19,456 bases of DNA from Saccoglossus kowalevskii (GCF_000003605.2 NW_003155151.1:1-19456), one strand, 5' to 3'. Positions 1 to 11,098 are shown, counted from the stretch's first letter. The notes: generated by a model from the letters alone, not told the origin. A program made the numbers and translations.

Positions 1-230
1 CCATGATTACGTGACAAATATGAGCGAAGGACCATGTTTACGTGATAAATATGAGCGAAGGACCATGATTACGTGATAAACATGAGCGAAGGACCACGTT
101 TATATTATAAATATGAGCGAAGGACCACGTTTATATTATAAATATGAGCGAAGGGCCACGTTCATATTATAAATATGAGCGATGTTTACGTGATAAATAT
201 GAGCGAAGGACCATGAGTACGTGATAAATA
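1..230 (+). repeat. 334-bp higher-order repeat, first copy
   Basis: This stretch is repeated almost exactly 334 bp downstream at 335-564. The spacing equals ten 31-bp monomers plus one 24-bp monomer. Both copies contain a short monomer junction reading GCGATGTTTACG (at 180 and 514), whereas all later short monomers in the window read GCGATGATTACG, so this variant is private to the first 0.6 kb. The copies diverge after 230/564, where the first reads AAATACGACCG and the second AAATAGGAGCG. Confidence 0.85.
91..121 (+). repeat. Representative class A monomer
   Basis: Exact example of the commonest monomer type, variable part CGTTTATATTA. The variable part and the following constant bases form a perfect odd-length dyad, TTTATATTATAAA (two 6-bp arms around one T). 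The monomer also holds CpG dinucleotides in CCACG and GAGCGA. This form makes up long stretches of the window, often in runs of two or three consecutive monomers. Confidence 0.95.
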
Positions 231-334
231 CGACCGAAGGACCACGTTTATTTCATAAATCAGAGCGAAGGGCCACGTTTATAGTATAAATATGAGTGAA
301 AGACCACGTTTATATTATAAATATGAGCGAAGGA

Positions 335-564
335 CCATGATTACGTGACAAATATGAGCGAAGGACCATGTTTACGTGATAAATATGAGCGAAGGACCAT
401 GATTACGTGATAAACATGAGCGAAGGACCACGTTTATATTATAAATATGAGCGAAGGACCACGTTTATATTATAAATATGAGCGAAGGGCCACGTTCATA
501 TTATAAATATGAGCGATGTTTACGTGATAAATATGAGCGAAGGACCATGAGTACGTGATAAATA
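335..564 (+). repeat. 334-bp higher-order repeat, second copy
   Basis: Second copy of 1-230. Its end leads directly into the long segment that begins near 545 and recurs at 7944, so a segment boundary lies within about 20 bp of 545-564. Confidence 0.85.
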
Positions 565-821
565 GGAGCGAAGGACCACAATTATAATATAAATATGAGC
601 GAAGGACCTCGTTTTTATTGTAAATATGAGCGAATGACCATGATTACGTGGCTAATATGAGCGAAGGACCACGATTATATTATAAATATGAGCGAAGGAC
701 CGTGATTACGTGACAAATATGAGCGAAGGACCACGGTTTATATTATAAATATGAGCGAAGGACCACTATTATATTATAAACATGAGCGAAGGAACACGTT
801 TATATTATAAATATGAGCGAA

Positions 822-852
822 GGACCATGATTACGTGATAAATATGAGCGAA
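822..852 (+). repeat. Representative class B monomer
   Basis: Example of the second main monomer type, variable part TGATTACGTGA, which contains the palindrome ACGT. Compared with class A the inner dyad bases are lost and only the outer TTA...TAA symmetry remains. Frequent sub-variants are ACGTGACAAAT (GACAAAT in place of GATAAAT), TGTTTACGTGA followed by AAATATTAGCG, and a TAAACATG ending. These sub-variants tend to follow each other in a fixed order (GACAAAT, then TGTTT, then CTATGATT, then TAAACATG), so they mark register inside larger repeat units. Confidence 0.93.
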
Positions 853-1500
853 GGACCACGTTTATTTTATAAATATGAGCGGAGGACCACGTTTTTATTT
901 TAAATAAGAGCGAAGGACCACGTTTATATTATAAATATGAGCGAAGGACCAAGTTTATATTATAAATATGAGTGAAGGACCACGTTTATATTATAAATAT
1001 GAGCGAAGGACCATGATTACGTGACAAATATGAGCGAAGGACCATGTTTACGTGATAAATATTAGCGAAGGACTATGATTACGTGATAAATATGAGCGAA
1101 GGACCATGATTACGTGATAAACATGAACGAAGGACCACGTTTATTTTATAAATATGAGCGAAGGACCACGTTTATATTATAAATATGAGTAAAGGTCCAC
1201 GTTTATATTATAAATATGAGCGAAGGACCATGATTACGTGACAAATATGAGCGAAGGACCATGTTTACGTGATAAATATTAGCAAAGGACTATGATTACG
1301 TGATAAATATGAGCGAAGGACCATGATTACGTGATAAACATGAGCGAAGGACCACGTTTATATTATAAATATGAGCGAAGGGCCATGAGTACGTTATAAA
1401 TATGAGCGAAGGACCACGTTTATATTATAAATATGAGCGAAGGACCACGTTTATATTATAAATATGAGCGAAGGGCCATGAGTACGTTATAAATATGAGC

Positions 1501-1920
1501 GAAGAACCACGTTCATGTTATAAATATGAGCGATGATTACGTGATAAATAGGAGCGAAGGACCATGAGTACGTGATAAATACGACCGAAGGACCATGATT
1601 ACGTGATAAATATGAGCGAAGGACCACGTTTATTTTATAAATCAGAGCGAAGGGCCACGTTTATAGTATAAATATGAGTGAAGGACCACGTTTATATTAT
1701 ATATATGAGCGAAGGACCATGATTACGTGACAAATATGAGCGAAGGACCATGTTTACGTGATAAATATGAGCGAAGGACCATGATTACTTGATAAACATG
1801 AGCGAAGGACCACGTTTATATTATAAATATGAGCGAAGGACCACGTTTATATTATAAATATGAGCGAAGGGCCACGTTCATATTATAAATATGAGCGATG
1901 ATTACGTGATAAATATGAGC
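1501..1920 (+). repeat. R module, copy 1
   Basis: 420-bp module that begins with a GAAGAACCACG monomer (G to A in the constant part, followed by CGTTCATGTTA) and contains two 24-bp monomers with junctions at 1531 and 1896, exactly 365 bp apart (eleven 31-mers plus one 24-mer). Other markers in order are AAATACGACCG, AAATCAGAGCG, GGGCCACG with CGTTTATAGTA, and TTATATATATG. The region from about 1175 to 2072 recurs directly downstream at offset 1,314 bp. Confidence 0.9.
1503..1553 (+). repeat. Example of the short (24-bp) monomer and its partner variant
   Basis: Typical of 25 sites where a monomer has lost 7 bp: the usual GAGCGAAGGACCATGATT reads GAGCGATGATT. The C of CGATG lies at 180, 514, 1531, 1896, 2168, 2845, 3210, 3699, 4461, 4826, 5315, 7231, 7913, 8930, 9295, 11148, 11644, 12597, 12722, 13840, 14888, 15253, 15773, 16023 and 16892. 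In every case the preceding monomer has CGTTCAT in its variable part. None occurs after 16892. Confidence 0.92.
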
Positions 1921-2689
1921 GAAGGACCATGAGTACGTGATAAATATGAGCGAAGGACCATGATTACGTGACAAATATGAGCGAAGGACCATGTTTACGT
2001 GATAAATATTAGCGAAGGACTATGATTACGTGATAAATATGAGCGAAGGACCATGATTACGTGATAAACATGAGTGAAGGACCACGTTTATATTATAAAT
2101 ATGAGCGAAGGACCACGTTTATATTATAAATATGAGCGAAGGGCCACGTTCATATTATAAATATGAGCGATGATTACGTTATAAATATGAGCGAAGGACC
2201 ATGAGTACGTGATAAATAGGAGCGAAGGACCACAATTATAATATAAATATGAGCGAAGGACCTCGTTTTTATTGTAAATATGAGCGAATGACCATGATTA
2301 TATTATAAATATGAGCGAAGGACCGTGATTACGAGACAAATATAAGCGAAGGACCACGGTTTATATTATAAATATGAGCGAAGGACCGTGATTACGAGAC
2401 AAATATGAGCGAAGGACCACGGTTTATATTATAAATATGAGCGAAGGACCACGATTATATTATAAATATGAGCGAAGGACCAAGTTTATATTATAAATAT
2501 GAGTGAAGGACCACGTTTATATTATAAATATGAGCGAAGGACCATGATTACGTGACAAATATGAGCGAAGGACCATGTTTACGTGATAAATATTAGCGAA
2601 GGACTATGATTACGTGATAAATATGAGCGAAGGACCATGATTACGTGATAAACATGAGCGAAGGACCACGTTTATATTATAAATATGAG

Positions 2690-3763
2690 CGAAGGGCCAT
2701 GAGTACGTTATAAATATGAGCGAAGGACCACGTTTATATTATAAATATGAGCGAAGGACCACGTTTATATTATAAATATGAGCGAAGGGCCATGAGTACG
2801 TTATAAATATGAGCGAAGAACCACGTTCATGTTATAAATATGAGCGATGATTACGTGATAAATAGGAGCGAAGGACCATGAGTACGTGATAAATACGACC
2901 GAAGGACCATGATTACGTGATAAATATGAGCGAAGGACCACGTTTATTTTATAAATCAGAGCGAAGGGCCACGTTTATAGTATAAATATGAGTGAAGGAC
3001 CACGTTTATATTATATATATGAGCGAAGGACCATGATTACGTGACAAATATGAGCGAAGGACCATGTTTACGTGATAAATATGAGCGAAGGACCATGATT
3101 ACGTGATAAACATGAGCGAAGGACCACGTTTATATTATAAATATGAGCGAAGGACCACGTTTATATTATAAATATGAGCGAAGGGCCACGTTCATATTAT
3201 AAATATGAGCGATGATTACGTGATAAATATGAGCGAAGGACCATGAGTACGTGATAAATATGAGCGAAGGACCATGATTACGTGACAAATATGAGCGAAG
3301 GACCATGTTTACGTGATAAATATTAGCGAAGGACTATGATTACGTGATAAATATGAGCGAAGGACCATGATTACGTGATAAACATGAGCGAAGGACCACG
3401 TTTATTTTATAAATCAGAGCGAAGGACCACGTTTATATTATAAATATGAGTGAAGGACCACGTTTATATTATAAATATGAGCGAAGGACCATGATTACGT
3501 GACAAATATGAGCGAAGGACCATGTTTACGTGATAAATATTAGCGAAGGACTATGATTACGTGATAAATATGAGCGAAGGACCATGATTACGTGATAAAC
3601 ATGAGTGAAGGACCACGTTTATATTATAAATATGAGCGAAGGACCACGTTTATATTATAAATATGAGCGAAGGGCCACGTTCATATTATAAATATGAGCG
3701 ATGATTACGTTATAAATATGAGCGAAGGACCATGAGTACGTGATAAATAGGAGCGAAGGACCA
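2690..3763 (+). repeat. 1.07-kb duplicated segment (4306-5379 is its partner)
   Basis: Matches 4306-5379 at offset 1,616 bp, covering R copies 2 and 3. The match ends at 3763/5379, where this copy enters the CAATTATA monomer and the indel-rich patch, and the partner continues with TGAGTACGTGA. Confidence 0.8.
2815..3234 (+). repeat. R module, copy 2
   Basis: Same markers and the same 365-bp spacing of short-monomer junctions (2845 and 3210). It sits 1,314 bp after copy 1; the surrounding 2489-3385 matches 1175-2071. Confidence 0.9.
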
Positions 3764-3846
3764 CAATTATATATAATATGAGCGAAGACCTCGTTTTTAT
3801 TGTAAATATGAGCGATGACATGATTATATATAATATGAGCGAAGGA
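3761..3846 (+). other. Patch of clustered one-base deletions
   Basis: Against the same three monomers at 2230-2322 (93 bp), this stretch is 86 bp: seven single-base losses, each in a run of two or three identical bases (AA, GG, CC, TT or AAA). Examples are GAAGACC for GAAGGACC, GATGACATG for GAATGACCATG and TATATAATATG for TATTATAAATATG. Flanking monomers are normal. The pattern is typical of uncorrected homopolymer errors in a consensus. Confidence 0.75.
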
Positions 3847-3931
3847 CCGTGATTACGAGACAAATATGAGCGAAGGACCACGGTTTATATTATAAATATG
3901 AGCGAAGGACCACGATTATATTATAAATATG

Positions 3932-4800
3932 AGCGAAGGACCAAGTTTATATTATAAATATGAGTGAAGGACCACGTTTATATTATAAATATGAGCGAAG
4001 GACCATGATTACGTGACAAATATGAGCGAAGGACCATGTTTACGTGATAAATATTAGCGAAGGACTATGATTACGTGATAAATATGAGCGAAGGACCATG
4101 ATTACGTGATAAACATGAGCGAAGGACCACGTTTATTTTATAAATATGAGTGAAGGACCACGTTTATATTATAAATATGAGTAAAGGACCACGTTTATAT
4201 TATAAGTATGAGCGAAGGACCATGATTACGTGACAAATATGAGCGAAGGACCATGTTTACGTGATAAATATTAGCGAAGGACTATGATTACGTGATAAAT
4301 ATGAGCGAAGGGCCATGAGTACGTTATAAATATGAGCGAAGGACCACGTTTATATTATAAATATGAGCGAAGGACCACGTTTATATTATAAATATGAGCG
4401 AAGGGCCATGAGTACGTTATAAATATGAGCGAAGAACCACGTTCATGTTATAAATATGAGCGATGATTACGTGATAAATAGGAGCGAAGGACCATGAGTA
4501 CGTGATAAATACGACCGAAGGACCATGATTACGTGATAAATATGAGCGAAGGACCACGTTTATTTTATAAATCAGAGCGAAGGGCCACGTTTATAGTATA
4601 AATATGAGTGAAGGACCACGTTTATATTATATATATGAGCGAAGGACCATGATTACGTGACAAATATGAGCGAAGGACCATGTTTACGTGATAAATATGA
4701 GCGAAGGACCATGATTACGTGATAAACATGAGCGAAGGACCACGTTTATATTATAAATATGAGCGAAGGACCACGTTTATATTATAAATATGAGCGAAGG
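3932..4800 (+). repeat. 0.87-kb duplicated segment, copy 1
   Basis: Matches 6702-7570 in register at offset 2,770 bp, including the rare TTATAAGTATGAG variant (4201 and 6971) and the start of an R module. The match ends at 4800/7570, where copy 1 continues into GGGCCACGTTCAT and copy 2 into CGTTTTTATTT. Confidence 0.82.
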
Positions 4801-4850
4801 GCCACGTTCATATTATAAATATGAGCGATGATTACGTGATAAATATGAGC
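4431..4850 (+). repeat. R module, copy 3
   Basis: Short-monomer junctions at 4461 and 4826 (365 bp). It matches copy 2 at offset 1,616 bp across about 2690-3763 versus 4306-5379. Just upstream, two monomers (62 bp) present before copy 2 are absent here, a whole-monomer loss. Confidence 0.9.
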
Positions 4851-6077
4851 GAAGGACCATGAGTACGTGATAAATATGAGCGAAGGACCATGATTACGTG
4901 ACAAATATGAGCGAAGGACCATGTTTACGTGATAAATATTAGCGAAGGACTATGATTACGTGATAAATATGAGCGAAGGACCATGATTACGTGATAAACA
5001 TGAGCGAAGGACCACGTTTATTTTATAAATCAGAGCGAAGGACCACGTTTATATTATAAATATGAGTGAAGGACCACGTTTATATTATAAATATGAGCGA
5101 AGGACCATGATTACGTGACAAATATGAGCGAAGGACCATGTTTACGTGATAAATATTAGCGAAGGACTATGATTACGTGATAAATATGAGCGAAGGACCA
5201 TGATTACGTGATAAACATGAGCGAAGGACCACGTTTATATTATAAATATGAGCGAAGGACCACGTTTATATTATAAATATGAGCGAAGGGCCACGTTCAT
5301 ATTATAAATATGAGCGATGATTACGTTATAAATATGAGCGAAGGACCATGAGTACGTGATAAATAGGAGCGAAGGACCATGAGTACGTGATAAATGCGAC
5401 CGAAGGACCATGATTACTTGATAAATATGAGCGAAGGACCACGTTTATTTTATAAATCTGAGCGAAGGACCACGTTTGTATTATAAATATGAGTGAAGGA
5501 CCACGTTTATATTATAAATATGAGCCAAGGACCATGATTACGTGACAAATATGAGCAAAGGACCATGTTTACGTGATAAATATGAGCGAAGGACCACGTT
5601 TATTTTATAAATCAGAGCGAAGGACCACGTTTATATTATAAATATGAGTGAAGGACCACGTTTATATTATAAATATGAGTGAAGGACCACGTTTATATTA
5701 TAAATATGAGCGAAGGACCATGATTACGTGGCTAATATGAGCGAAGGACCACGATTATATTATAAATATGAGCGAAGGACCGTGATTACGTGACAAATAT
5801 GAGCGAAGGACCACGGTTTATATTATAAATATGAGCGAAGGACCTCGATTATATTATAAACATGAGCGAAGGAACACGTTTATATTATAAATATGAGCGA
5901 AGGACCATGATTACGTGATAAATATGAGCGAAGGACCACGTTTATATTATAAATATGAGCGAAGGACCACGTTTTTATTTTAAATAAGAGCGAAGGACCA
6001 CGTTTATATTATAAATATGAGCGAAGGACCAATTTTATATTATAAATATGAGTGAAGGACCACGTTTATATTATAAA

Positions 6078-6914
6078 TATGAGCGAAGGACCATGATTAC
6101 GTGACAAATATGAGCGAAGGACCATGTTTACGTGATAAATATTAGCGAAGGACTATGATTACGTGATAAATATGAGCGAAGGACCATGATTACGTGATAA
6201 ACATGAGCGAAGGACCACGTTTATTTTATAAATCAGAGCGAAGGACCACGTTTATATTATAAATATGAGTGAAGGACCACGTTTATATTATAAATATGAG
6301 TGAAGGACCACGTTTATATTATAAATATGAGCGAAGGACCATGATTACGTGACAAATATGAGCGAAGGACCATGTTTACGTGATAAATATTAGCGAAAGA
6401 CTATGATTACGTGATAAATATGAGCGAAGGACCATGATTACGTGATAAACATGAGCGAAGGACCACGTTTATATTATAAATATGAGCGAAGGGCCATGAG
6501 TACGTTATAAATATGAGCGAAGGACAACGTTTATATTATAAATATGAGCGAAGGACCACGTTTATATTATAAATATGAGCGAAGGACCATGATTACGTGA
6601 TAAATATGAGCGAAGGACCACGTTTATATTATAAATATGAGCGAAGGACCACGTTTTTATTTTAAGTAAGAGCGAAGGACCACGTTTATATTATAAATAT
6701 GAGCGAAGGACCACGTTTATATTATAAATATGAGTGAAGGACCACGTTTATATTATAAATATGAGCGAAGGACCATGATTACGTGACAAATATGAGCGAA
6801 GGACCATGTTTACGTGATAAATATTAGCGAAGGACTATGATTACGTGATAAATATGAGCGAAGGACCATGATTACGTGATAAACATGAGCGAAGGACCAC
6901 GTTTATTTTATAAA
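6078..6914 (+). repeat. 0.84-kb duplicated segment (9344-10180 is its partner)
   Basis: Recurs at 9344-10180, offset 3,266 bp. Shared private variants are GGACAACGTTT (6525 and 9791) and TTTAAGTAAGAG (6662 and 9928). The copies split at about 6915/10181, AAATATGAG versus AAATCAGAG. Confidence 0.82.
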
Positions 6915-7570
6915 TATGAGTGAAGGACCACGTTTATATTATAAATATGAGTAAAGGACCACGTTTATATTATAAGTATGAGCGAAGGACCATGATTACG
7001 TGACAAATATGAGCGAAGGACCATGTTTACTTGATAAATATTAGCGAAGGACTATGATTACGTGATAAATATGAGCGAAGGGCCATGAGTACGTTATAAA
7101 TATGAGCGAAGGACCACGTTTATATTATAAATATGAGCGAAGGACCACGTTTATATTATAAATATGAGCGAAGGGCCATGAGTACGTTATAAATATGAGC
7201 GAAGAACCACGTTCATGTTATAAATATGAGCGATGATTACGTGATAAATAGGAGCGAAGGACCATGAGTACGTGATAAATACGACCGAAGGACCATGATT
7301 ACGTGATAAATATGAGCGAAGGACCACGTTTATTTTATAAATCAGAGCGAAGGGCCACGTTTATAGTATAAATATGAGTGAAGGACCACGTTTATATTAT
7401 ATATATGAGCGAAGGACCATGATTACGTGACAAATATGAGCGAAGGACCATGTTTACGTGATAAATATGAGCGAAGGACCATGATTACGTGATAAACATG
7501 AGCGAAGGACCACGTTTATATTATAAATATGAGCGAAGGACCACGTTTATATTATAAATATGAGCGAAGG
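6702..7570 (+). repeat. 0.87-kb duplicated segment, copy 2
   Basis: Partner of 3932-4800. It contains one private change, ACTTGATAAAT at about 7030 in place of ACGTGATAAAT. Confidence 0.82.
7201..7570 (+). repeat. R module, copy 4, truncated at its 3' end
   Basis: Starts like the other R modules (short-monomer junction at 7231), but the second short monomer is missing. At about 7571 the sequence switches to a CGTTTTTATTT monomer and enters the approach to the Q module. The 5' part matches copy 3 at offset 2,770 bp. This is the clearest R-to-Q breakpoint in the window. Confidence 0.88.
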
Positions 7571-7633
7571 ACCACGTTTTTATTTTAAATAAGAGCGAAG
7601 GACCACGTTTATATTATAAATATGAGCGAAGGA

Positions 7634-8192
7634 CCATGATTACGTGATAAATATGGGCGAAGGCTCACGTTTATAATATAAATATGAGCGAACAGTGACG
7701 ACCACGTTTTTATTTTAAATAAGAGCGAAGGACCACGATTACGTGATAAATATTGAGCGAAGGACTACGTTTATATTATACATATGAGCGAAGGGCCATG
7801 ATTACATGATAAATATGAGCGAAGGACCACGTTTATATCATAAATACGAGCGAAGGACCACGTTTATATTATAAATAAGAGCGAAGGGCCACGTTCATAT
7901 TATAAATATGAGCGATGATTACGTGATAAATATGAGCGAAGGACCATGAGTACGTGATAAATAGGAGCGAAGGACCACAATTATAATATAAATATGAGCG
8001 AAGGACCTCGTTTTTATTGTAAATATGAGCGAATGACCATGATTACGTGGCTAATATGAGCGAAGGACCACGATTATATTATAAATATGAGCGAAGGACC
8101 GTGATTACGTGACAAATATGAGCGAAGGACCACGGTTTATATTATAAATATGAGCGAAGGACCACGATTATATTATAAACATGAGCGAAGGA
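7634..8192 (+). repeat. Q module, copy 1
   Basis: 559-bp module of 18 monomers recognised by an ordered set of rare variants: ATATGGGCGAAGGCTCACG, a GAACAGTGACGACC monomer (6-bp insertion, at 7691), an ATATTGAGCG monomer (one extra base), GGACTACG with TTATACATATG, one 24-bp monomer (7913), AAATAGGAGCG, CAATTATAATA, CCTCGTTTTTATTG, GAATGACC, ACGTGGCTAATATG, CCGTGATT, CCACGGTTT (one extra G), and an ending that leads into GGAACACG. About 7571-8553 matches 11302-12284 at offset 3,731. Confidence 0.9.
7681..7719 (+). repeat. Expanded 37-bp monomer with a 6-bp insertion
   Basis: The usual GAGCGAAGGACCACG reads GAGCGAACAGTGACGACCACG, a net gain of 6 bp. The insertion contains GTGAC and is followed by GACCACG. 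The same change is at 11422, 13618 and 16670, always in the Q module, so it arose once and spread by segment duplication. Confidence 0.88.
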
Positions 8193-9472
8193 ACACGTTT
8201 ATATTATAAATATGAGCGAAGGACCATGATTACGTGATAAATATGAGCGAAGGACCACGTTTATATTATAAATATGAGCGAAGGACCACGTTTTTATTTT
8301 AAATAATAGCGAAGGACCACGTTTATATTATAAATATGAGCGAAGGACCAAGTTTATATTATAAATATGAGTGAAGGACCACGTTTATATTATAAATATG
8401 AGCGAAGGACCATGATTACGTGACAAATATGAGCGAAGGACCATGTTTACGTGATAAATATTAGCGAAGGACTATGATTACGTGATAAATATGAGCGAAG
8501 GACCATGATTACGTGATAAACATGAGCGAAGGACCACGTTTATTTTATAAATATGAGTGAAGGACCACGTTTATATTATAAATATGAGTAAAGGACCACG
8601 TTTATATTATAAATATGAGCGAAGGACCATGATTACGTGACAAATATGAGCGAAGGACCATGTTTACGTGATAAATATTAGCGAAGGACTATGATTACGT
8701 GATAAATATGAGCGAAGGACCATGATTACGTGATAAACATGAGCGAAGGACCACGTTTATATTATAAATATGAGCGAAGGGCCATGAGTACGTTATAAAT
8801 ATGAGCGAAGGACCACGTTTATATTATAAATATGAGCAAAGGACCACGTTTATATTATAAATATGAGCGAAGGGCCATGAGTACGTTATAAATATGAGCG
8901 AAGAACCACGTTCATGTTATAAATATGAGCGATGATTACGTGATAAATAGGAGCGAAGGACCATGAGTACGTGATAAATACGACCGAAGGACCATGATTA
9001 CGTGATAAATATGAGCGAAGGACCACGTTTATTTTATAAATCAGAGCGAAGGGCCACGTTTATAGTATAAATATGAGTGAAGGACCACGTTTATATTATA
9101 TATATGAGCGAAGGACCATGATTACGTGACAAATATGAGCGAAGGACCATGTTTACGTGATAAATATGAGCGAAGGACCATGATTACGTGATAAACATGA
9201 GCGAAGGACCACGTTTATATTATAAATATGAGCGAAGGACCACGTTTATATTATAAATATGAGCGAAGGGCCACGTTCATATTATAAATATGAGCGATGA
9301 TTACGTGATAAATATGAGCGAAGGACCATGAGTACGTGATAAATATGAGCGAAGGACCATGATTACGTGACAAATATGAGCGAAGGACCATGTTTACGTG
9401 ATAAATATTAGCGAAGGACTATGATTACGTGATAAATATGAGCGAAGGACCATGATTACGTGATAAACATGA
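7944..9472 (+). repeat. 1.53-kb duplicated segment, copy 2
   Basis: Downstream partner of 545-2073. Its left end lies inside the Q module (7634-8192), so the first copy at 545 carries only the second half of that module. This suggests the duplication breakpoint cut Q, or that Q was assembled later by joining two segments. Confidence 0.85.
8900..9319 (+). repeat. R module, copy 5
   Basis: Full module with short-monomer junctions at 8930 and 9295. It lies inside the 1.53-kb duplication (partner of copy 1, offset 7,399) and also matches copy 6 at offset 5,958. A GAGCAAAGG monomer shortly upstream (8836) recurs at the corresponding position before copy 6 (14794), a shared private variant. Confidence 0.9.
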
Positions 9473-10098
9473 GCGAAGGACCACGTTTATTTTATAAATC
9501 AGAGCGAAGGACCACGTTTATATTATAAATATGAGTGAAGGACCACGTTTATATTATAAATATGAGTGAAGGACCACGTTTATATTATAAATATGAGCGA
9601 AGGACCATGATTACGTGACAAATATGAGCGAAGGACCATGTTTACGTGATAAATATTAGCGAAGGACTATGATTACGTGATAAATATGAGCGAAGGACCA
9701 TGATTACGTGATAAACATGAGCGAAGGACCACGTTTATATTATAAATATGAGCGAAGGGCCATGAGTACGTTATAAATATGAGCGAAGGACAACGTTTAT
9801 ATTATAAATATGAGCGAAGGACCACGTTTATATTATAAATATGAGCGAAGGACCATGATTACGTGATAAATATGAGCGAAGGACCACGTTTATATTATAA
9901 ATATGAGCGAAGGACCACGTTTTTATTTTAAGTAAGAGCGAAGGACCACGTTTATATTATAAATATGAGCGAAGGACCACGTTTATATTATAAATATGAG
10001 TGAAGGACCACGTTTATATTATAAATATGAGCGAAGGACCATGATTACGTGACAAATATGAGCGAAGGACCATGTTTACGTGATAAATATTAGCGAAG
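9444..10098 (+). repeat. 899-bp tandem duplication, first copy
   Basis: Repeated at 10343-10997 with an offset of 899 bp, exactly 29 monomers, in register throughout. Shared markers are GGACAACG (9791 and 10690) and TTTAAGTAAG. The copies are adjacent apart from a short spacer rich in GAGTGAAGG monomers, as expected from one unequal exchange. Confidence 0.83.
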
Positions 10099-10214
10099 GA
10101 CTATGATTACGTGATAAATATGAGCGAAGGACCATGATTACGTGATAAACATGAGCGAAGGACCACGTTTATTTTATAAATCAGAGCGAAGGACCACGTT
10201 TATATTATAAATAT

Positions 10215-10338
10215 GAGTGAAGGACCACGTTTATATTATAAATATGAGTGAAGGACCACGTTTATATTATAAATATGAGTGAAGGACCACGTTTATATTA
10301 TAAATATGAGTGAAGGACCACGTTTATATTATAAATAT
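10215..10338 (+). repeat. Local run of four GAGTGA class A monomers
   Basis: GAGTGA occurs at 10215, 10246, 10277 and 10308, in four successive 31-bp class A monomers. The corresponding places elsewhere (for example near 9536 and 9567) have two or three. This looks like a recent expansion by one or two monomers, by slippage or unequal exchange at single-monomer scale. Confidence 0.85.
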
Positions 10339-10342
10339 GAGC

Positions 10343-10997
10343 GAAGGACCATGATTACGTGATAAACATGAGCGAAGGACCACGTTTATTTTATAAATCA
10401 GAGCGAAGGACCACGTTCATATTATAAATATGAGTGAAGGACCACGTTTATATTATAAATATGAGTGAAGGACCACGTTTATATTATAAATATGAGCGAA
10501 GGACCATGATTACGTGACAAATATGAGCGAAGGACCATGTTTACGTGATAAATATTAGCGAAGGACTATGATTACGTGATAAATATGAGCGAAGGACCAT
10601 GATTACGTGATAAACATGAGCGAAGGACCACGTTTATATTATAAATATGAGCGAAGGGCCATGAGTACGTTATAAATATGAGCGAAGGACAACGTTTATA
10701 TTATAAATATGAGCGAAGGACCACGTTTATATTATAAATATGAGCGAAGGACCATGATTACGTGATAAATATGAGCGAAGGACCACGTTTATATTATAAA
10801 TATGAGCGAAGGACCACGTTTTTATTTTAAGTAAGAGCGAAGGACCACGTTTATATTATAAATATGAGCGAAGGACCACGTTTATATTATAAATATGAGT
10901 GAAGGACCACGTTTATATTATAAATATGAGCGAAGGACCATGATTACGTGACAAATATGAGCGAAGGACCATGTTTACGTGATAAATATTAGCGAAA
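10343..10997 (+). repeat. 899-bp tandem duplication, second copy
   Basis: Second copy of 9444-10098. It has a CGTTCATATTA variant at about 10410 that is not followed by a 24-bp monomer, the only such case I saw. Its end at about 10996 has one inserted A (GCGAAAGGAC). Confidence 0.83.
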
Positions 10998-11098
10998 GGA
11001 CTATGATTACGTGATAAATATGAGCGAAAGACCATGATTACGTGATAAACATGAGCGAAAGACCACGTTTATTTTATAAATATGAGCGAAAGACACGT
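10990..11098 (+). other. Four successive monomers with GCGAAAG
   Basis: The constant part reads GCGAAAGGAC at 10992 (one extra A), then GCGAAAGAC in the next three monomers (G to A), the last also having CC reduced to C (GACACG). A few isolated GAAAGAC variants exist elsewhere (about 299, 6396, 12538 and 13338), but no other cluster. This could be a real local variant spread by conversion or a consensus error. Confidence 0.6.

Larger units (their letters stand above)
545..2073 (+). repeat. 1.53-kb duplicated segment, copy 1
   Basis: Nearly identical, in exact register, to 7944-9472 (offset 7,399 bp). Shared landmarks include the CAATTATAATA monomer (576 and 7975), the GGAACACG monomer (792 and 8191), the GAGTAAAGG variant (about 1187 and 8586), the GAAGAACC monomer (1501 and 8900) and both 24-bp monomers (1531/8930 and 1896/9295). 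The copies part near 2074/9473, where copy 1 has GAGTGAAGG with CGTTTATATTA and copy 2 has GAGCGAAGG with CGTTTATTTTA. This is the longest duplication I traced in the window. Confidence 0.85.

Noticed and set aside
3810-3820. An additional 24-bp monomer at GAGCGATGACATG
   Set aside because: It resembles the GCGATG junction but derives from GCGAATGACCATG by two single-base losses inside the indel-rich patch, and it is not preceded by a CGTTCAT monomer.
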